NCBI GenBank assembly: GCA_022414725.1
Contig: CM039465.1
Coordinates: 24,085,193 to 24,149,192 of the forward strand
Reading direction: 5' to 3'
Origin: Microglena sp. YARC
Lineage: Eukaryota; Chlorophyta; Chlorophyceae; Chlamydomonadales; Chlamydomonadaceae
Length of the DNA stretch: 64,000 nucleotides
Shown piece after piece: positions 20,146 through 32,700 of the stretch. A model generated the notes under the pieces. The model had not been told where the DNA came from, did not search any database, and saw nothing but the letters and a program-made list of their open reading frames with translations. The position numbers and the translations under genes were made by a program. Within the stretch, counting starts at the first letter, position 1. Every line of letters begins with the position of its first letter.

Positions 20146-20216
20146 TATACAATGGTCTAGTGGTAGACCAAATCGCTTGAGGATGAAGAGTCGGGGGTTT
20201 GACTTCCCCTCCGGTC
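20146..20216 (+). other. tRNA-like sequence with Pol III boxes (unit 1)
   Basis: A perfect A-box (TGGTCTAGTGG, 20,153-20,163) lies inside a good D-arm (GGTCT...AGACC), and a near B-box (GGTTTGACTTC, 20,196-20,206) inside a T-arm (GGGGG...TCCCC). The acceptor ends do not pair and the anticodon loop lacks the invariant T, so it is not a working tRNA. A tRNA pseudogene or the head of a tRNA-derived SINE is possible. Conserved at 57,332-57,402. Confidence 0.35.
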
Positions 20217-20430
20217 GCTCTTGACGTTGCAGGTCGTCGTCAACCGCGATGGTAGCTTGTCCAGTTGAGGTAGGAGACCGCTTCCCATCCGCGTACCACG
20301 GGCTCCCTTAACACCACACCCCACCAGGCGTTATCATTATTGTTTAGCGATCGCTAGTTTTGACCCCGTTTTGGCGTATTTATCGCTGTAAAATGTACAA
20401 ACACATTCCCCCCTCCTCCTTAATGGCCCT

Positions 20431-20493
20431 AAAAAGCTATAAGAAGCTATAAAAGCTATAACAAGCTATAACAAGCTATAGCAAGCATTAAAA
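20431..20493. repeat. AAGCTATAAC decamer repeat (unit 1)
   Basis: Five to six imperfect copies of a 9-10-bp unit, AAGCTATAAC or AAGCTATAAAA. Unit 2 (57,611-57,670) has one copy fewer. Confidence 0.8.
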
Positions 20494-20566
20494 AGCTGCC
20501 CCTGGAGGAAGCCTAACACCACAAAGCTAGAAAAAACCCACTTTCAGATTTGAAAAAAACTGGTGG

Positions 20567-20668
20567 TCAAAGTTTAGAACGCGGTGCGGCAGTGTCGGCG
20601 GCCTTTTGGGATCTTCCCTTGTACTGCCCCAGGAGAATGGCTTGCCGTACCTTGAGCTTGGTAAACCC
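20567..20668 (-). CDS. Candidate terminal exon ending in Ser-Lys-Leu (unit 1)
   Basis: On the minus strand a pyrimidine-rich tract (CTTGCTCTTTCTTTCTCAG) is followed by 33 in-frame codons and TGA: GFTKLKVRQAILLGQYKG, then RSQKAADTAAPRSKL. The strong 3' splice-site sequence, GC-rich coding-like composition and the C-terminal SKL (a peroxisomal PTS1 signal when at the end of a protein) suggest the last exon of a host gene. Upstream exons would lie to the right, where only simple repeats are visible, so it may be an orphan. It is identical in unit 2. The protein family is not recognised. Confidence 0.3.
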   Translation of the reverse strand, partial: GFTKLKVRQAILLGQYKGRSQKAADTAAPRSKL

Positions 20669-20869
20669 CTGAGAAAGAAAGAGCAAGGGAAGCATGCGTA
20701 ATCAAAATATCCATATGTATTATCCATATAAAAAGCTTATAATTTTTGATGACAAGACTACAGCTGGTAATTTAATTCCAACCATTTTAAGCCTATGTGT
20801 GTATGTATGTTTGTATGCATGTATGTATGTATGTACTAGTATGGTAGCCCGTGTGGGCGTGTGGCCCTT

Positions 20870-21345
20870 GGCCACCCCCCACCCATCCCTCCCTCTACCC
20901 CCGCATGCATATACGCACACACACTTCCCTTCTCCATACTTCTTCCCCTTTTCATCTAATGTGCCCCCCCCCCCACCCACCCACCCACCCACCCCCACTC
21001 CCACTCCCACCCCACCGTCTGAATCACAAACATACCATTCAAACCCAACCAGAACAACAGCGTCCACTACTTTTCTCGATCTCTCCTTGCCCCTCAGTCC
21101 CTCACCCCACCCCATCTACACACTTGCTCTTTCTCCCCCCTCCCCTAACCCCACCTAGGGTGGGCCACCCTCGACCCCCCTTCCCCCACTCTCTCTTTCC
21201 CCAACCACATACATACACACACATACATACACACACATATACACACACATACACACACATACATATACCCACACCCACATACCCCCCCCCCCCCCCCCCC
21301 CCGCCCCCCCCCCCACACACACATACACACACACATAAATGCAAA
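20870..21345. repeat. C-rich and CA microsatellites at the unit 1/unit 2 junction
   Basis: Runs of CCCA, CACC, (CA)n and (CATA)n and a C tract of over 20 bases interrupted by one G around 21,284-21,314. No gene seen. The window itself starts inside the equivalent tract, at positions 1-36. Confidence 0.85.
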
Positions 21346-21384
21346 CACGAGCGCACAAACCTTCTTAATGAAATCAGCCAGAGA

Positions 21385-21825
21385 TTCGGGGTAGCTGATA
21401 ACAGATCCTGCAGAGACTTCTCCTTGCTTCCATCTGCACTCAGTAGGTTCGTTGGTTTGGTTGGTCTGGTTGAATTGGTTGCTTCCATCTGCACTCAGAA
21501 GGTTCGTTAGTTTGGTTGGTTTGGTTACTGATAACAGATCCTGCAGAGACTTCTCCTTGCTTCCATCTGCACTCAGCAGGTTTGTTGGTTTGTTTGGTTT
21601 GGTTTGGTTTGGTTTGGTTGGTTTGGTTTGGTAGCTGATAACGGATTCTGCAGAGACTTCTTCTTGCTTCCATCTGCAATCAGCAGGTTCGTTGGTTTGG
21701 TTGCTTTGGTTTGGTTGAAATGGTTGCTTCCATCTGCACTCAGCGGGTTCGTTGGTTTGCTTGTTTGTTTTGGTTGGTTTGGTTTGTTTGATTGCTTTGG
21801 TTTGGTTGGTTGCTTGGAAGTTGGT
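21385..21825. repeat. GGTTT-rich minisatellite (unit 2)
   Basis: Same array as 85-600 with one unit fewer (about five CTTCCATCTGCACTCAG copies). Confidence 0.85.
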
Positions 21826-21892
21826 GAGTAGGCTTGTCTTGGGTCAACACTGGTCTGCCTATGGAAAATTAACAATGTCATGTCATGTAAAG

Positions 21893-22399
21893 CTTTGCAA
21901 TGCCATGCAATTTAATGCGATGCAATGTAATGCAATATAATGCGATGTAATGTCTGCCTATGGCAAATTAACAATGTCATGTCATCCATGCAATGTAATG
22001 TAATGCAATGCAATGTAATGCAATGTAATGTAATGCAATGTAATGCAATGTAATGCAATGTAATGTAATGCAATGCAATGTAATATAATGCAATGTAATG
22101 CAATGCAATATAATATAATGTAATGCAATGCAAATTAACAATGTAATGTCATGTCATCCATGCAATGTAATGCAATGTAATATAATGCAATGTAATGCAA
22201 TGCGATGCAATGTAATATAATGCAATGCAATGCAATGTAATGCAATGCAATGTAATGCAATGCAATGCAATGTAATGCAATGCAATGTAATGCAATGTAA
22301 TATAATGCAATGTAATGCAATGCAATGCAATGTAATGCAATGTAATGCAATGCAATGCAATGTAATGTAATGCAATGTAATGCAATGCAATGTAATATA
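21893..22399. repeat. Pentanucleotide array (TAATG/CAATG)n, unit 2
   Basis: Same three-block structure as in unit 1, slightly shorter. Followed at about 22,400-22,580 by the copy of the dispersed repeat with GTTGGAAGACC. Confidence 0.9.
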
Positions 22400-22660
22400 T
22401 ATGAGTATATCATCTGTTGATTATGCGAGGATGGTTGGAAGACCCCCCCCACCCCCCCACCCCCTTGAAGTTATGGAGAGGTCTTGTCTTGGGTCATATA
22501 TATATGATCAGATCATGTCACACATGATTTGGTATATGGGCCAAACACTGGCCTGCCCCTTACAATGCAATGTATGTAATGTGTACAAGTGTATCAGTAT
22601 GGCATAAATACATGCTAAAATCACGGGAACATACATACATGCGCCAGTACACAAACCCAC

Positions 22661-25612
22661 CTTTATAGTGTCACCCTGCAAGCCTACACATGAGCTCAAG
22701 CTGTAGGTGTTGGGCCCCTAGCAAGCCTCTGTCGCCTATGTGGCTGCCCCTGGACAGTAACATTCAAACACATGGACCTCCTTCCTAGTGTCACCCTGCA
22801 CGCATACACATGCGCTACATGCTGTAAGAGGTGGGGCTCTAGCAAGCCCCTGTCGCCTTTGTGGCTGCCCCTAGACTGTAACATTCATACACATGGACCA
22901 CCTTCCTAGTGTCACCCTTCAAACATACACAAACCCACCTTTCTAGAGTGACCCTGCACGCATACACATGCGCTACAAGCTGTAGGAGTTGGGGCTCTAG
23001 CATTGCGCCATCCAGCAAGTCAACGTGTTGCATCACAATCGTGGCAGCCTTCTCGTTCAACGGCTGCAGTACCTGTGTCATCCATATCCTGCTCAAGGGA
23101 GAGTGTGGTTGTGGGGTGGGAGAGGGGGGGGGGGGGGGGGGGGGGGGGTCTGGGTCTGGGTTTGTGGCCGGGTTTGTGTTTGTGTTTTTATTTGTGTCTG
23201 TGTTCGTCTTTGTGTATGGGTTTGTGTTTGTTTTGTGTATGGGTTTGTGCTTGTTTTTTGTGTATGAGTTTGTGTTTGGGTATGGCATTGTCTACCAGCC
23301 TTCTCGTTCAAACGGTTGCAGCACCTGGGTCATCCATATTCTGAGCAAGAGAGAGAGTGTGTGTGTATTTGTGTGGGGGGGGGTTCGGGTTTCTACATCC
23401 TGGGCAAGGAGAGAAGGGGGGGTGGGGTGGAGGGGCGTATTGGTTTATGGTGGTGGAGGCGGTAGTAACACACCAGGGTGGGAGGGGAGGGGAGTTTGGT
23501 TTGTGTTTGTGTCTGGGTTTGTCTTGAGTTTATGTTTGTGTCTGTGTTGTGTCTGGGTCTGGGTTTGTCTTGGGTTTTTTGTTTGTGTCTTGTCAGCTGT
23601 ACTACTAGGACACGAGTGCCTTTTTGGCATCAGATTCAGATGCCAATAAGGCACTCGTGTCCTAGTAGTACAGCTGACAATAATGCCTGACTCGGGAGGA
23701 TAACGGGGGGGTTTGATCCTCTCCAGAAGGTTGCGGTACACAGGCGGGTTGCGGGTCTGATCAGTACTAAGTTGCCCCCAGCGTAAGACCATAGCCGAAA
23801 AGCTTGGCTGTGGATTAGTGGAACCTCTGGGTAATCTGTTCTCCTCCCGGGACATGCATTATTGTCAGCTGTACTACTAGGACACGAGTGCCTTATTGGC
23901 ATCTGATTCAGATGCCAATAAGGCACTCGTGTCCTAGTAGTACAGCTGACATGTCTGAGTTTGTGTTTGTTTTTGTGTCTAGGTTTGTCTTGGGTTTATG
24001 TTTGTGTTTGTGTCTGGGTCTGGGTTTGTCTTGGGTTTATGTTTTTGTTTTTGTGTTTGGGTCTGAGTTTGTGTTTGGGTTTGGGTCTGAGTTTGTGTTT
24101 GTGTCTGTGTTTGTGTCTGGGTCTGGGTTTGTCTTGGGTTTATGTTTTTGTTTGTGTCTGAGTCTGGGTTTGTGTTTGGGTCTGGGTTTGTCTTGGGTTT
24201 ATGTTTTGTTTGTGTCTGAGTCTGGGTCGGGGTTTGTGTTTGGGGTTTTATTTGTGTCAGTGTTTTTGTTTGTGTTTGTGTTTGGGTCTGGCATTGCCTA
24301 TCAGCCTTCTTGTTTGAAGGGACGAAGCATCTTGCTCATCCATGTTGGGGTCAAGGGAGAGATGGGTGGGGTGGGAGGGAAGTAGTTTGGTTTGTGTTTG
24401 TGTCTGGGTTTTGTGTTTGGGGTTTTATTTGTGTCAGTGTCAGTGTCTGTGTCTGTGTTTGTGTTTATGTCAGTGTTTGTGTTTGGGTCTGACGTTGCCT
24501 ATCAGCCTTCTTGTTCGAAGGGACGAAGCACCTGGCTCATCCATGTTGGGGTCTAGGTAGAGATGGGTGGGGTGGGGTGGGAGGGAAGGAGTTTGGTTGG
24601 TGTTTGTGAATGAGTCTGGGTCTGGGTTTGTGTTTTTATTTGTGTCAGTGTTTGTGTTTGTGTATGGGTCTGTGTTTGTGTTTATGTCAGTGTTTGTGTT
24701 TGTGTCTTGCATTGCCTATCAGCCTTCTCGTTCGAAGGGACGAAGCACCTGGCTCATCCATGTTGGCGTCAAGGGAGAGATGAGTGGGGTGGAGTGTGAG
24801 GGAAGGAGTTTTGTTTGTGTTTGTGTATGAGTCTGGGTCTGGGTTTATGTTTGGGGTTTTACTTGTGTCGGTGTTGGTGTATGGGTCTGTGTTTGTGTTT
24901 ATGTCAGTGTTTGTGTTTGTGTTTGGGTAGTGCATTGCCTATCAGCCTTCTCGTTTGAAGGGACGAAGCACCTGGCTCATCCATGTTGGGGGTCAAGGGA
25001 GAGATGGGTGGGGTGGGGTGGGAGGGAAGTAGTTTGGTTTGCGTTTGTGTTTGTGTCTGAGTCTGTGTTTGTGTTTGGGGTTTTATTTGTGTCAGTGTTT
25101 TGTGTCTGTGTTTATGTCTGTGTTTGTGTTTGGGTCTGGCATTGCCTATCAGACTTCTCATTCGAAGGGACGAAGCACCTGGGTCATCCATATCCCGGGC
25201 AAGGGAGAGGGGTGGGGTGGAGGTGTGTGGGAGCCGTGTAAGTATTTGTGTGCGTTTGTGTCTGTATTTGTGTCTGGGTTCGGGTTTCCATATCCTGGGC
25301 AAGGGAGAGGGTGGGTGGGTGAGTGTGTGTGACTGTTTGTTTGTGTGTGTGTGTATTTGTGTGTGTGTCTGGGTTCGGGTTTCCATATCAATTTTATATA
25401 GAGTGTGTGGGTGGGGGTGGGGGAGGAGTATTGGTTTATGGTGGTATTGGAGGTGGAAGTACCACACCGGGGTGGGGTGGGGTGGGGTGGGGTTGGAGGG
25501 ATGGAGTTCGTTGTTGTTGGTGGTGATGCGGATGTTGTTGGTGGTGGAATTGGTGGTGATGTGGGTGGTGTGGTGGTGATGCAGGTGGTGGTGTGGTAGT
25601 GTTGGTGGTGAT
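22661..25612. repeat. 122-bp and 215-bp tandem arrays (unit 2)
   Basis: Equivalent of 1440-4390, with the same order and unit number. The poly-G run is 25 (23,124-23,148). The fold-back element occupies 23,591-23,951. Ends in GGT-rich sequence joined to element A. Confidence 0.85.
23591..23951. mobile_element. 361-bp fold-back/MITE-like element (unit 2)
   Basis: Same element as 2371-2731, with TGTCT at 23,586-23,590 and 23,952-23,956. Its first palindrome begins TGTCAGC where unit 1 has TGTTAGC, making the outer ends exact inverted repeats here. Confidence 0.8.
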
Positions 25613-26452
25613 GTGTCCCCCGTCTGTTGATGGTTCTGCAGAAGAGGTACCAGAACCAATTGGTGCTGCTTTTATCTCCATCCAGTGTGAGCTTTCTTAT
25701 GCTCAAGCTATAGCGCTCGATAACCCTGAGAGGGAAGAGTGGCAGCTAGCAATGAGAGATGAAATCGCTTCCCTCGAGGGTCATGGTACTTGGATTCTGG
25801 AGCCTCATCCGGGGATGAGTACAGACTTATGTCTGCCAGATGGTTATTTACTAAGAAGTTGGGTAAGGATGGAAGAGTGGAGCGCTACAAAGCGCGTTTT
25901 TGTGGCTAGAGGTTACATGCAGCGTCCTGGTATTGAGTACGACCAGACTTTTGCTCCGGTCACCTCTAAAGCGACTTTGAGGGTGTTACTTGCAGGTGTT
26001 GTTCATCGTAAGATGTTCTCCAGGCAAATTGATGTGAAGACTGCATTCCTTCATGGAGTGATAGATCCCAAACTCAAGTTGTACTTGAGGCAGCCTGAAG
26101 GCTTCATCAAGGTTGGCCCTAATGGAAAACCCCTGGTTTGTCGCATTGTGAAGAGCTTGTATGGATTGAAGCAGGCCCCTAGAGCTTGGCATGACAATGT
26201 CCTGCAGGTTCTTCGCCTTGCAGGTTTCCGACCGACGCTCTCTGATCCAGCACTTTTTGTGCGCCTTGATGCTGATGGCTTGTGGTCCTGGGTCCTGACA
26301 TATGTCGACGACTTTTGGATTGCTGTTGATGAGCTCGTGCTCTATGATGCACTTATTACCATCTTGCGTAAGAACGGGTGGGTTATTACAGAAATGGGTG
26401 TACCTGAACAGTTCCTCTCATTGGACTGTAATGTTACCCTTGATGATGAGGG
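25613..26452 (+). pseudogene. Element A, reverse transcriptase part (unit 2)
   Basis: Copy of the unit 1 RT fragment. Two compensating one-base indels in homopolymers (G run near 25,811, T run near 25,900) put about 30 codons out of frame, replacing the DEYRLMSARWLFTKKLG region. The frame is restored before FVARGYMQRPG, and YVDD is intact. Interrupted at 26,452 by element B after GAGGG (26,448-26,452). Confidence 0.85.
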
Positions 26453-29064
26453 TATCAGCATGAATAGCGGTGCTCTCGCTTGTTTTATGTCTTGGTGACT
26501 CCTTGTGTACTCCCTTAGAACTATCGGTCCTGACAGTACTATGTCAGCTTCCTGTTGACTGCGTCATCGGTTCTTCTGACACGCGCTGTCTAGCCTGTAC
26601 CCTGATCAGGTTCCAGGCTACCGCCCCCTTTCCTCCACTGGTGCCCCTTAATGGGTCTCCTGTGCTTGTAACTTATTCTCGTCTCCGCATTTATAGATTG
26701 GCGTGCTGCACACACAAAGTCCACTCTCCGGAGTGTTATCCAAGCTGATAGGTTATACGGCCCTTTATTTACTACCACTGCTTTGCGATGCAACTTCCGC
26801 GAGGACCTCCCGCCATTTTGAGAAACTCCATGACATGGATGGTCTTTCCTGGACGCGCGGAATGCGCAGTATCATTCTCAGCGATGGCTGCGACCAATCC
26901 TTCCAACGGAGGAACGGCTCCTCTTGATGATTGGCTAGACGTTTGTGCACCAGCTGCCTCTGCTAGCGGTCATGAGAGTCCTTCCGCCATCGTGGAAGTA
27001 ACCCCCCCCGGTCATTCCTCCATCTTCTCTTCTTTTTCCTCCCCTGCCGTCTGTCGCCTCCTCCCGTCTGTCGTAGAAGACTGTGACGTGCAGACTCAAG
27101 TCGGCGACTAGCCTGGACATCGGTGGAGATACCCCGTCTTCGTCTGCTCGCGTCCTTGACGTCGCTAACCTTTCTCCGGTGTTTGGAGGCTCTGCCTGCA
27201 TACCGGAGGTTGCCAAGCCGACCAAGCTCCCTGCTGATGTCTACGTCGTCTTTGCCCCCTTTGCTCTGCCCAGCCGACGGTCGGCTACTGGCATGAGCTT
27301 GCGCTCTAGTGGCTCTGTGCTACCTTCTGGAGAATTTTTTCGATCAAGCTGGCGGATCGCCGGCACTGCCGTAGGGTTCGCCAGAGGAGGACGACCTACG
27401 CGTCTGGACCTGGAGATTATGGAGGTGGAAGGAGGCAGGGGGGTATGGTCAGCACCACTACGGGTGCTGCTCCCTCTACCCCCAACCGGGTGAGTCGAGC
27501 GATAGAGGGGGGGACTTGGGATTGACTGATCATCGACGGCGGGATATTAGGACCTTTACATGCCTCGGCCTGCTCTTCGCATCCTAGCGATAAATGTTCG
27601 AATTCTGCCCTTGCGATTTGCGATTTTCTGCCATTGGTGCGATTTTCTGCACCAGGTGCGACTTGCCGCACTGTCATTCTCGTCTCCTTTTTCCCATACC
27701 TCAAATCTCGACTTCAACCTAACGCTTCCCCACCTTCTGTGATCCCAGGTCTCGCAGCGCCGGACTTCGCCCATGCTACAGGCCGCAGTGGACGCCGTCC
27801 TGGCCCTAGTCCAGCGGCCGTGGAGGATCTTTGGCATGATATCTTGGTTGATATTTTTCTCTCTTAGGCTCCTTGTGACCCCTGGGTGCGTTCCGTGGTT
27901 CGACAGAGGTTACTACTTTGTCTTCCCGTGCCCCTGGTTCCCCCCTTAGGTGTATGCCTTAGCTACGTGAGTTTGAGTTCAAGTGTTTGAGTTCTGATAG
28001 GGCTTAGGAATTTTTAGTTAAGTGGTATAGAGGCATGGTTGATCTCGATTAGTTGGGGCATGCATGAGTTGTTGATGATGACACTGCTCAGCATGGTGCT
28101 AGTGTGTTATCTTTGCAATCGCGTGTTCATCTAGGGAGACAAGACTCCTTCGGAGCTTTTCTTTGGGGTTGCACCTGATGTGTCGTTGTTGCGTTTGTTT
28201 GGTTGCCCTTGCTATGTAATCTTAGTATTGGGCAGTCACGCAACAAGCTAGTTAGAAAGGCATTATTTGGTAGACTGGTTGGGTATTCCCTGGTGAGTAA
28301 GGGTTATTATATTTGGGTTTCCAATGTTGCGCCAGTTAGTAGTGAGTAGTGATGTACTCTCTATATCCAGTTCAGTTCTAAACTGTCTTTCTGGGTTCTC
28401 CCATTAGTATGGGTCCCCGTGCCCGCTTGCATCCCTCCTGTCATCAAACGGTGATATGTTAGGTGTTACCGGTAATTCCCTACGCCCTTTAACAACCCCA
28501 ATTGTTGTTGGCTGGCCTGGCTGGATGTATCATTGTTGCATTCTAGACCAGGGCCTGATCTTGCTGTATTGTGTGTGAAGTTTTAGGGCGGGTGGGAGTT
28601 GGATATCCAACTATAATCTTAGCCGAATCTCAGGGGGTCGCCAGGCCCTCCTCTGTGCCACGTTTTAGCGGTGAAGCTTTAGGATTTAGACAGCCTTCGA
28701 TCATAGTGGTACCTGGATCAGGTCCATTGACTAATAGTCGCCAACCTCCGACCACCTCGGATGGCTCGCGGTGTCGATAATTCCGACGCCTCCTGTCGTC
28801 CCTGGTGGATTACTCGGGTCAAGCCCATGTGATGATGTAGCCGTTGCCGAATGGGTAAGTGATGATCTTGAACACTGGTCTAGCTTGATACTGCGTATGG
28901 CTGAAGTGTTACAGTCAACCCAGGATTCATTATTTTAGGTGCTGCTGGTTCTCATACGTAGGTTAACATGGCCCTATGTGTGAGTGCCTATTCCTCAGCA
29001 CCTCCTAGACTGACTTATAGGGTAGTCTAGATTGGTGGAGCGTTACGACGCTTTGTTTAGGCAG

Positions 29065-29431
29065 TATCAGCTATAATCACTTCTAAGAGTGGACAGAGAT
29101 GTATGCAGCGGAGACAGACGCGCCAATCTATACACAGAGACGAGAATAGCTTTACAAGCACTGGAGACCCATCAAGGGGCACCAGTGGTGGAAGAGACCG
29201 TTGACTATAACCTAACTAGAACCTAAGTCAGGTATATCCACATAGAGATGCAACGGTAACCTAGCTGACAGGAAGCTGTCACCACTGAGTCACTCAAAGG
29301 ATGACACAGTCTGCGGGAAGCTGTCAGTACGGGAAGCTGTCACAGTACTGTCAGGACCGATAGTTCTAAGGGAGTACAGAAGTAGTCACCAAGTCATAAA
29401 ACGCGTGAGAGCAACGCAATTCATGCTGATA
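29065..29431 (-). repeat. C1 3' LTR
   Basis: 367 bp; same sequence as 35,611-35,977. On the sense strand it contains three copies of TGACAGCTTCC. Confidence 0.93.
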
Positions 29432-29793
29432 CTCCACCTATGACACAGGTGACATACAATACTAGTACTCCACCTATGGCACTGGGGACATAGAACTATT
29501 TGTAACAGATTAAAAAAAAATCAAAGAACTCCGTAAAATCGAGAGAACCTCAAATGGAACCCAAGGGGTTATAGGAAGGAATGAAACAAGGCAAAAACCA
29601 AAAATTTGCCAAGTGAGAAAAAGATGAAAACCGAATATCAAAGATGGGTAACAACGGTATAGAAAACCCGATCCGGGAATAGGAACCTAATGCCAATCAA
29701 TGATAACGAGAGAAACTCTAAAATGAACCAAAAAAAATTCCAGAACACATGTAAGCAAAAGTCAAGAATACATGGAACCAAAAAAAAATTGGT

Positions 29794-32700
29794 CTAAGGA
29801 GAAGCAGTCATTCCAAACATGCGAATGAACCGCCAGAACACCGCAGGATCAAGGGGCTTGGTGAATGGGTCAGCACAGTTGTCAACTGTGTTCACATAGG
29901 CAACAGCAAGGGAGCCATCCTCCACCAGCTCCTTGATGTAGTGATGAATAACATCAATGTGCTTGCTGCGAGGGAGAAGCTGCCAGTCTTTGGCCCAGCT
30001 CAGGGATCCTAAGTTATCACCCTGAATGGTAACCAAATCACAAGGCAGGCCTAGATCCACTCTCAATTTCTTCAACCATTGTACCTCCCTGGCAGCTTGG
30101 GACAGGGCCTGATACTCAGCCTCACTAGAGCTAATAGCAACGGTAGGCTGCCGCTTGCTCATCCAGTTTACTATGCACCCCCCAGCTAGCACAGCAAAGC
30201 CAGTCTGAGACCTCCTGTCAGACCCATCATCAGCAAAAGAGGAATCACTAAAGACAGTAAAAGAGAACTCAGGGCTGTGGGTGTAAGTGAGACCCAGGTG
30301 GGAATGTGTTCTCAAATACAACAGCAATCTCTTGGCAGCATTCCAGAGAGAGACTGTAGGTTGAGCAGAAAACCTGGACAAGTAGCTCACAGCAAAAAGA
30401 AATATCAGGCCTGGTGCAAGTAGCCAGGTATAGCAAAGCACCCACAAGGGAGAGGTACTGGCTATTAGACGGCAGGGGTACACCAGGTTCATCAGAAACA
30501 GTGGACTTGGACATGGGAGCAGCAAACTTGGGTGGGGCAGCAGAAGTGAGACCAAACTGCTCCACCAGATCAACAATGTAGGTGTGCTGAGACAGGTTGA
30601 TCTGAACACACCTGCCCTCAGAGTCAAGTGTACAAGCCATGTCTAAAGAGAGGAACTGAACAGGAACACCCATCTCTTTGACCTCCCATCCAGCTTCTTC
30701 CATAGCTTGGATCAGCAACACATACCTATCCAGCTCACTAAAAGCACAGATGAAATCATCTACATAGGTCAGGACATAGCTCCACCCACCATCAGAATCC
30801 TTCCTAAAATACAGAGCAGGTTCAGCCTTGCACATAGTAAAGCCATGTGCAATCAGAACCCGTTTGACATCCCTATTCCAAGCCCTGGGTGCCTGTTTCA
30901 AACCATAAAGGGACTTGAGCAGCTTGCACACAAGGGGAACACCGTGAGGACCAAGTACTTTAAAGCCATCAGGCTGGTGGCAGTACAGGTCCAGACCAGG
31001 TTCCAGCTTAGCATTTAGGAATGCAGTCTTGATGTCCAGCTGCCTAACAAACATCTTCCTATGAGTGATAGCAGCCAGGAGCACTCTTAGACCTGCTTTA
31101 GAGGAGACAGGGGCATATACATCATGAAAGTCCAGCCCAGGACGCTGCAAAAAACCACGAACCACAAAACGTGCCTTGAAGCGGATTGAACCATCAACTC
31201 CAACCTTCCTCACAAACAACCACCTGCCAGACAGGATCTTCTGCTTGTGAGGCTGTGGAGTGAGAGCCCAAGTGCCATGGGCATGAAGGGAAGCCATCTC
31301 ATCCTTCATAGCAAGAAGCCATTGGTCCCTGTCAGGATTGGTAGGAAGCATGGCAGCTTTATAGGACAGTTCAGTGGTGGGTGCAGCAGATGCTCCCACG
31401 TACAAGCAGTTTACTTGTACACGGGCAGCGGGGGTATCAGCAGTATCAGCAGTAACCATTAGTAAAGCCCCCAGCGCAGAACTACTGCCCGGTTGAACAG
31501 GGCCGGCCTTATTTGCCTCTAAATCAACGAAGCCTGGGTCGACCGGAACACCCCCAGCCATACGCAGTATCGGAACCAGACCAGTGTTCAAGATCATCAC
31601 TTGCGTCGTCAGCAAAGGCTACATCGTCACATGGGCTATACCCGATTGTTCCACCAGGAACGGCAGACGGCGAGGTGTTCAACAACACCGAGCCATCCAA
31701 GGCGGGCGGAGGTTGGTGACTATTAGGCGATGGACCTGTAAGAGGCTCCACCATGATCTGAGGCTGCCTTAATCCTAGAGCTTCACCGACGGAACGTGGC
31801 GCAGAGGAGGGCCTGGCGACCCCCTGAGATTCGGCTAAGATTTTGTCCGTAGGAACCGCAGAAACTCGCCCGCCCAGTGCTTTCTCACGCAATACAGTAC
31901 CACTGGCCCCTGACCTAGTTCGCAGAGTCATCCTATGGCCAGGACAGTGGTCAACAAGTGGGGAAAGCAAAGGATCTAGGAACTCACTGCAGCCTCAGGC
32001 ATGTGTCCGTTGATAGCGGCAGGGATGCTAGAGACATACGGTGACCCATCATAGGGAGGAAGCCCAGGAATGCAGTTATGATCAAACTGCTCATAGAAGA
32101 GTACATCACGACTCTCTACGACCTGGCGCAACTTTGGAACCCAAACAAAATAACCCTTACTCACCAGAGAGTACCCAACCAGTCTACCAGATAACGCCTT
32201 TCGTCCAGCTTGTTACGTTTCTTCCCATTGACTAACGTAACGTAGCAGGGGCAAACCAAACACACGCAACAACGACACATCAGGCACGATCCCATAAAAC
32301 AACTCATAGGGTGTTTTGTCTCCCTGATTGGGCAGCCGATTACGAAGGTAACAAGCAGCTAGGAAGGCATAGGGCCAGAAAGACTTAGCTAGTTTAGACT
32401 CCAGGTGGATGCTCCTAGCGACAGACTGTAAGACCCCATTATACCGTTCCACAGTTGCATTCTGCTGCGCAGTGTATGCCAACGATAACTCATGTACTGC
32501 CCCAACCGAAATAAGCCAGTCCTCGAACCATGTAACAATAAACTCCTTGGCCCTGTCAGATCTCAGACATTTAAAGGCAAACCCATGTAGTTGATTCATC
32601 CATCTGAGGATGATAGTTTGGACTGCTAAGGGAGCCTCATCCCTGGTTCTCAAGCACAGTACTTCAGCATAGCCAGAGTACTGATCTGTGAGACACAGAA

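Larger units (their letters stand above)
1..21300. repeat. Tandem segmental duplication, unit 1 (about 21.2 kb)
   Basis: This stretch recurs in the same order and direction from 21,301 and again from 58,477. Matching anchors are the sequence at 41, 21,342 and 58,517; element A RT at 4371 and 25,593; and the histones at 15,327 and 52,527. Unit 1 is the simplest full copy. It has element A interrupted only by element B, the 361-bp fold-back element, and intact H2B, H2A and H1-like genes. The exact duplication ends cannot be fixed because the junction falls in simple sequence. Seen directly by comparison of the three copies. Confidence 0.9.
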
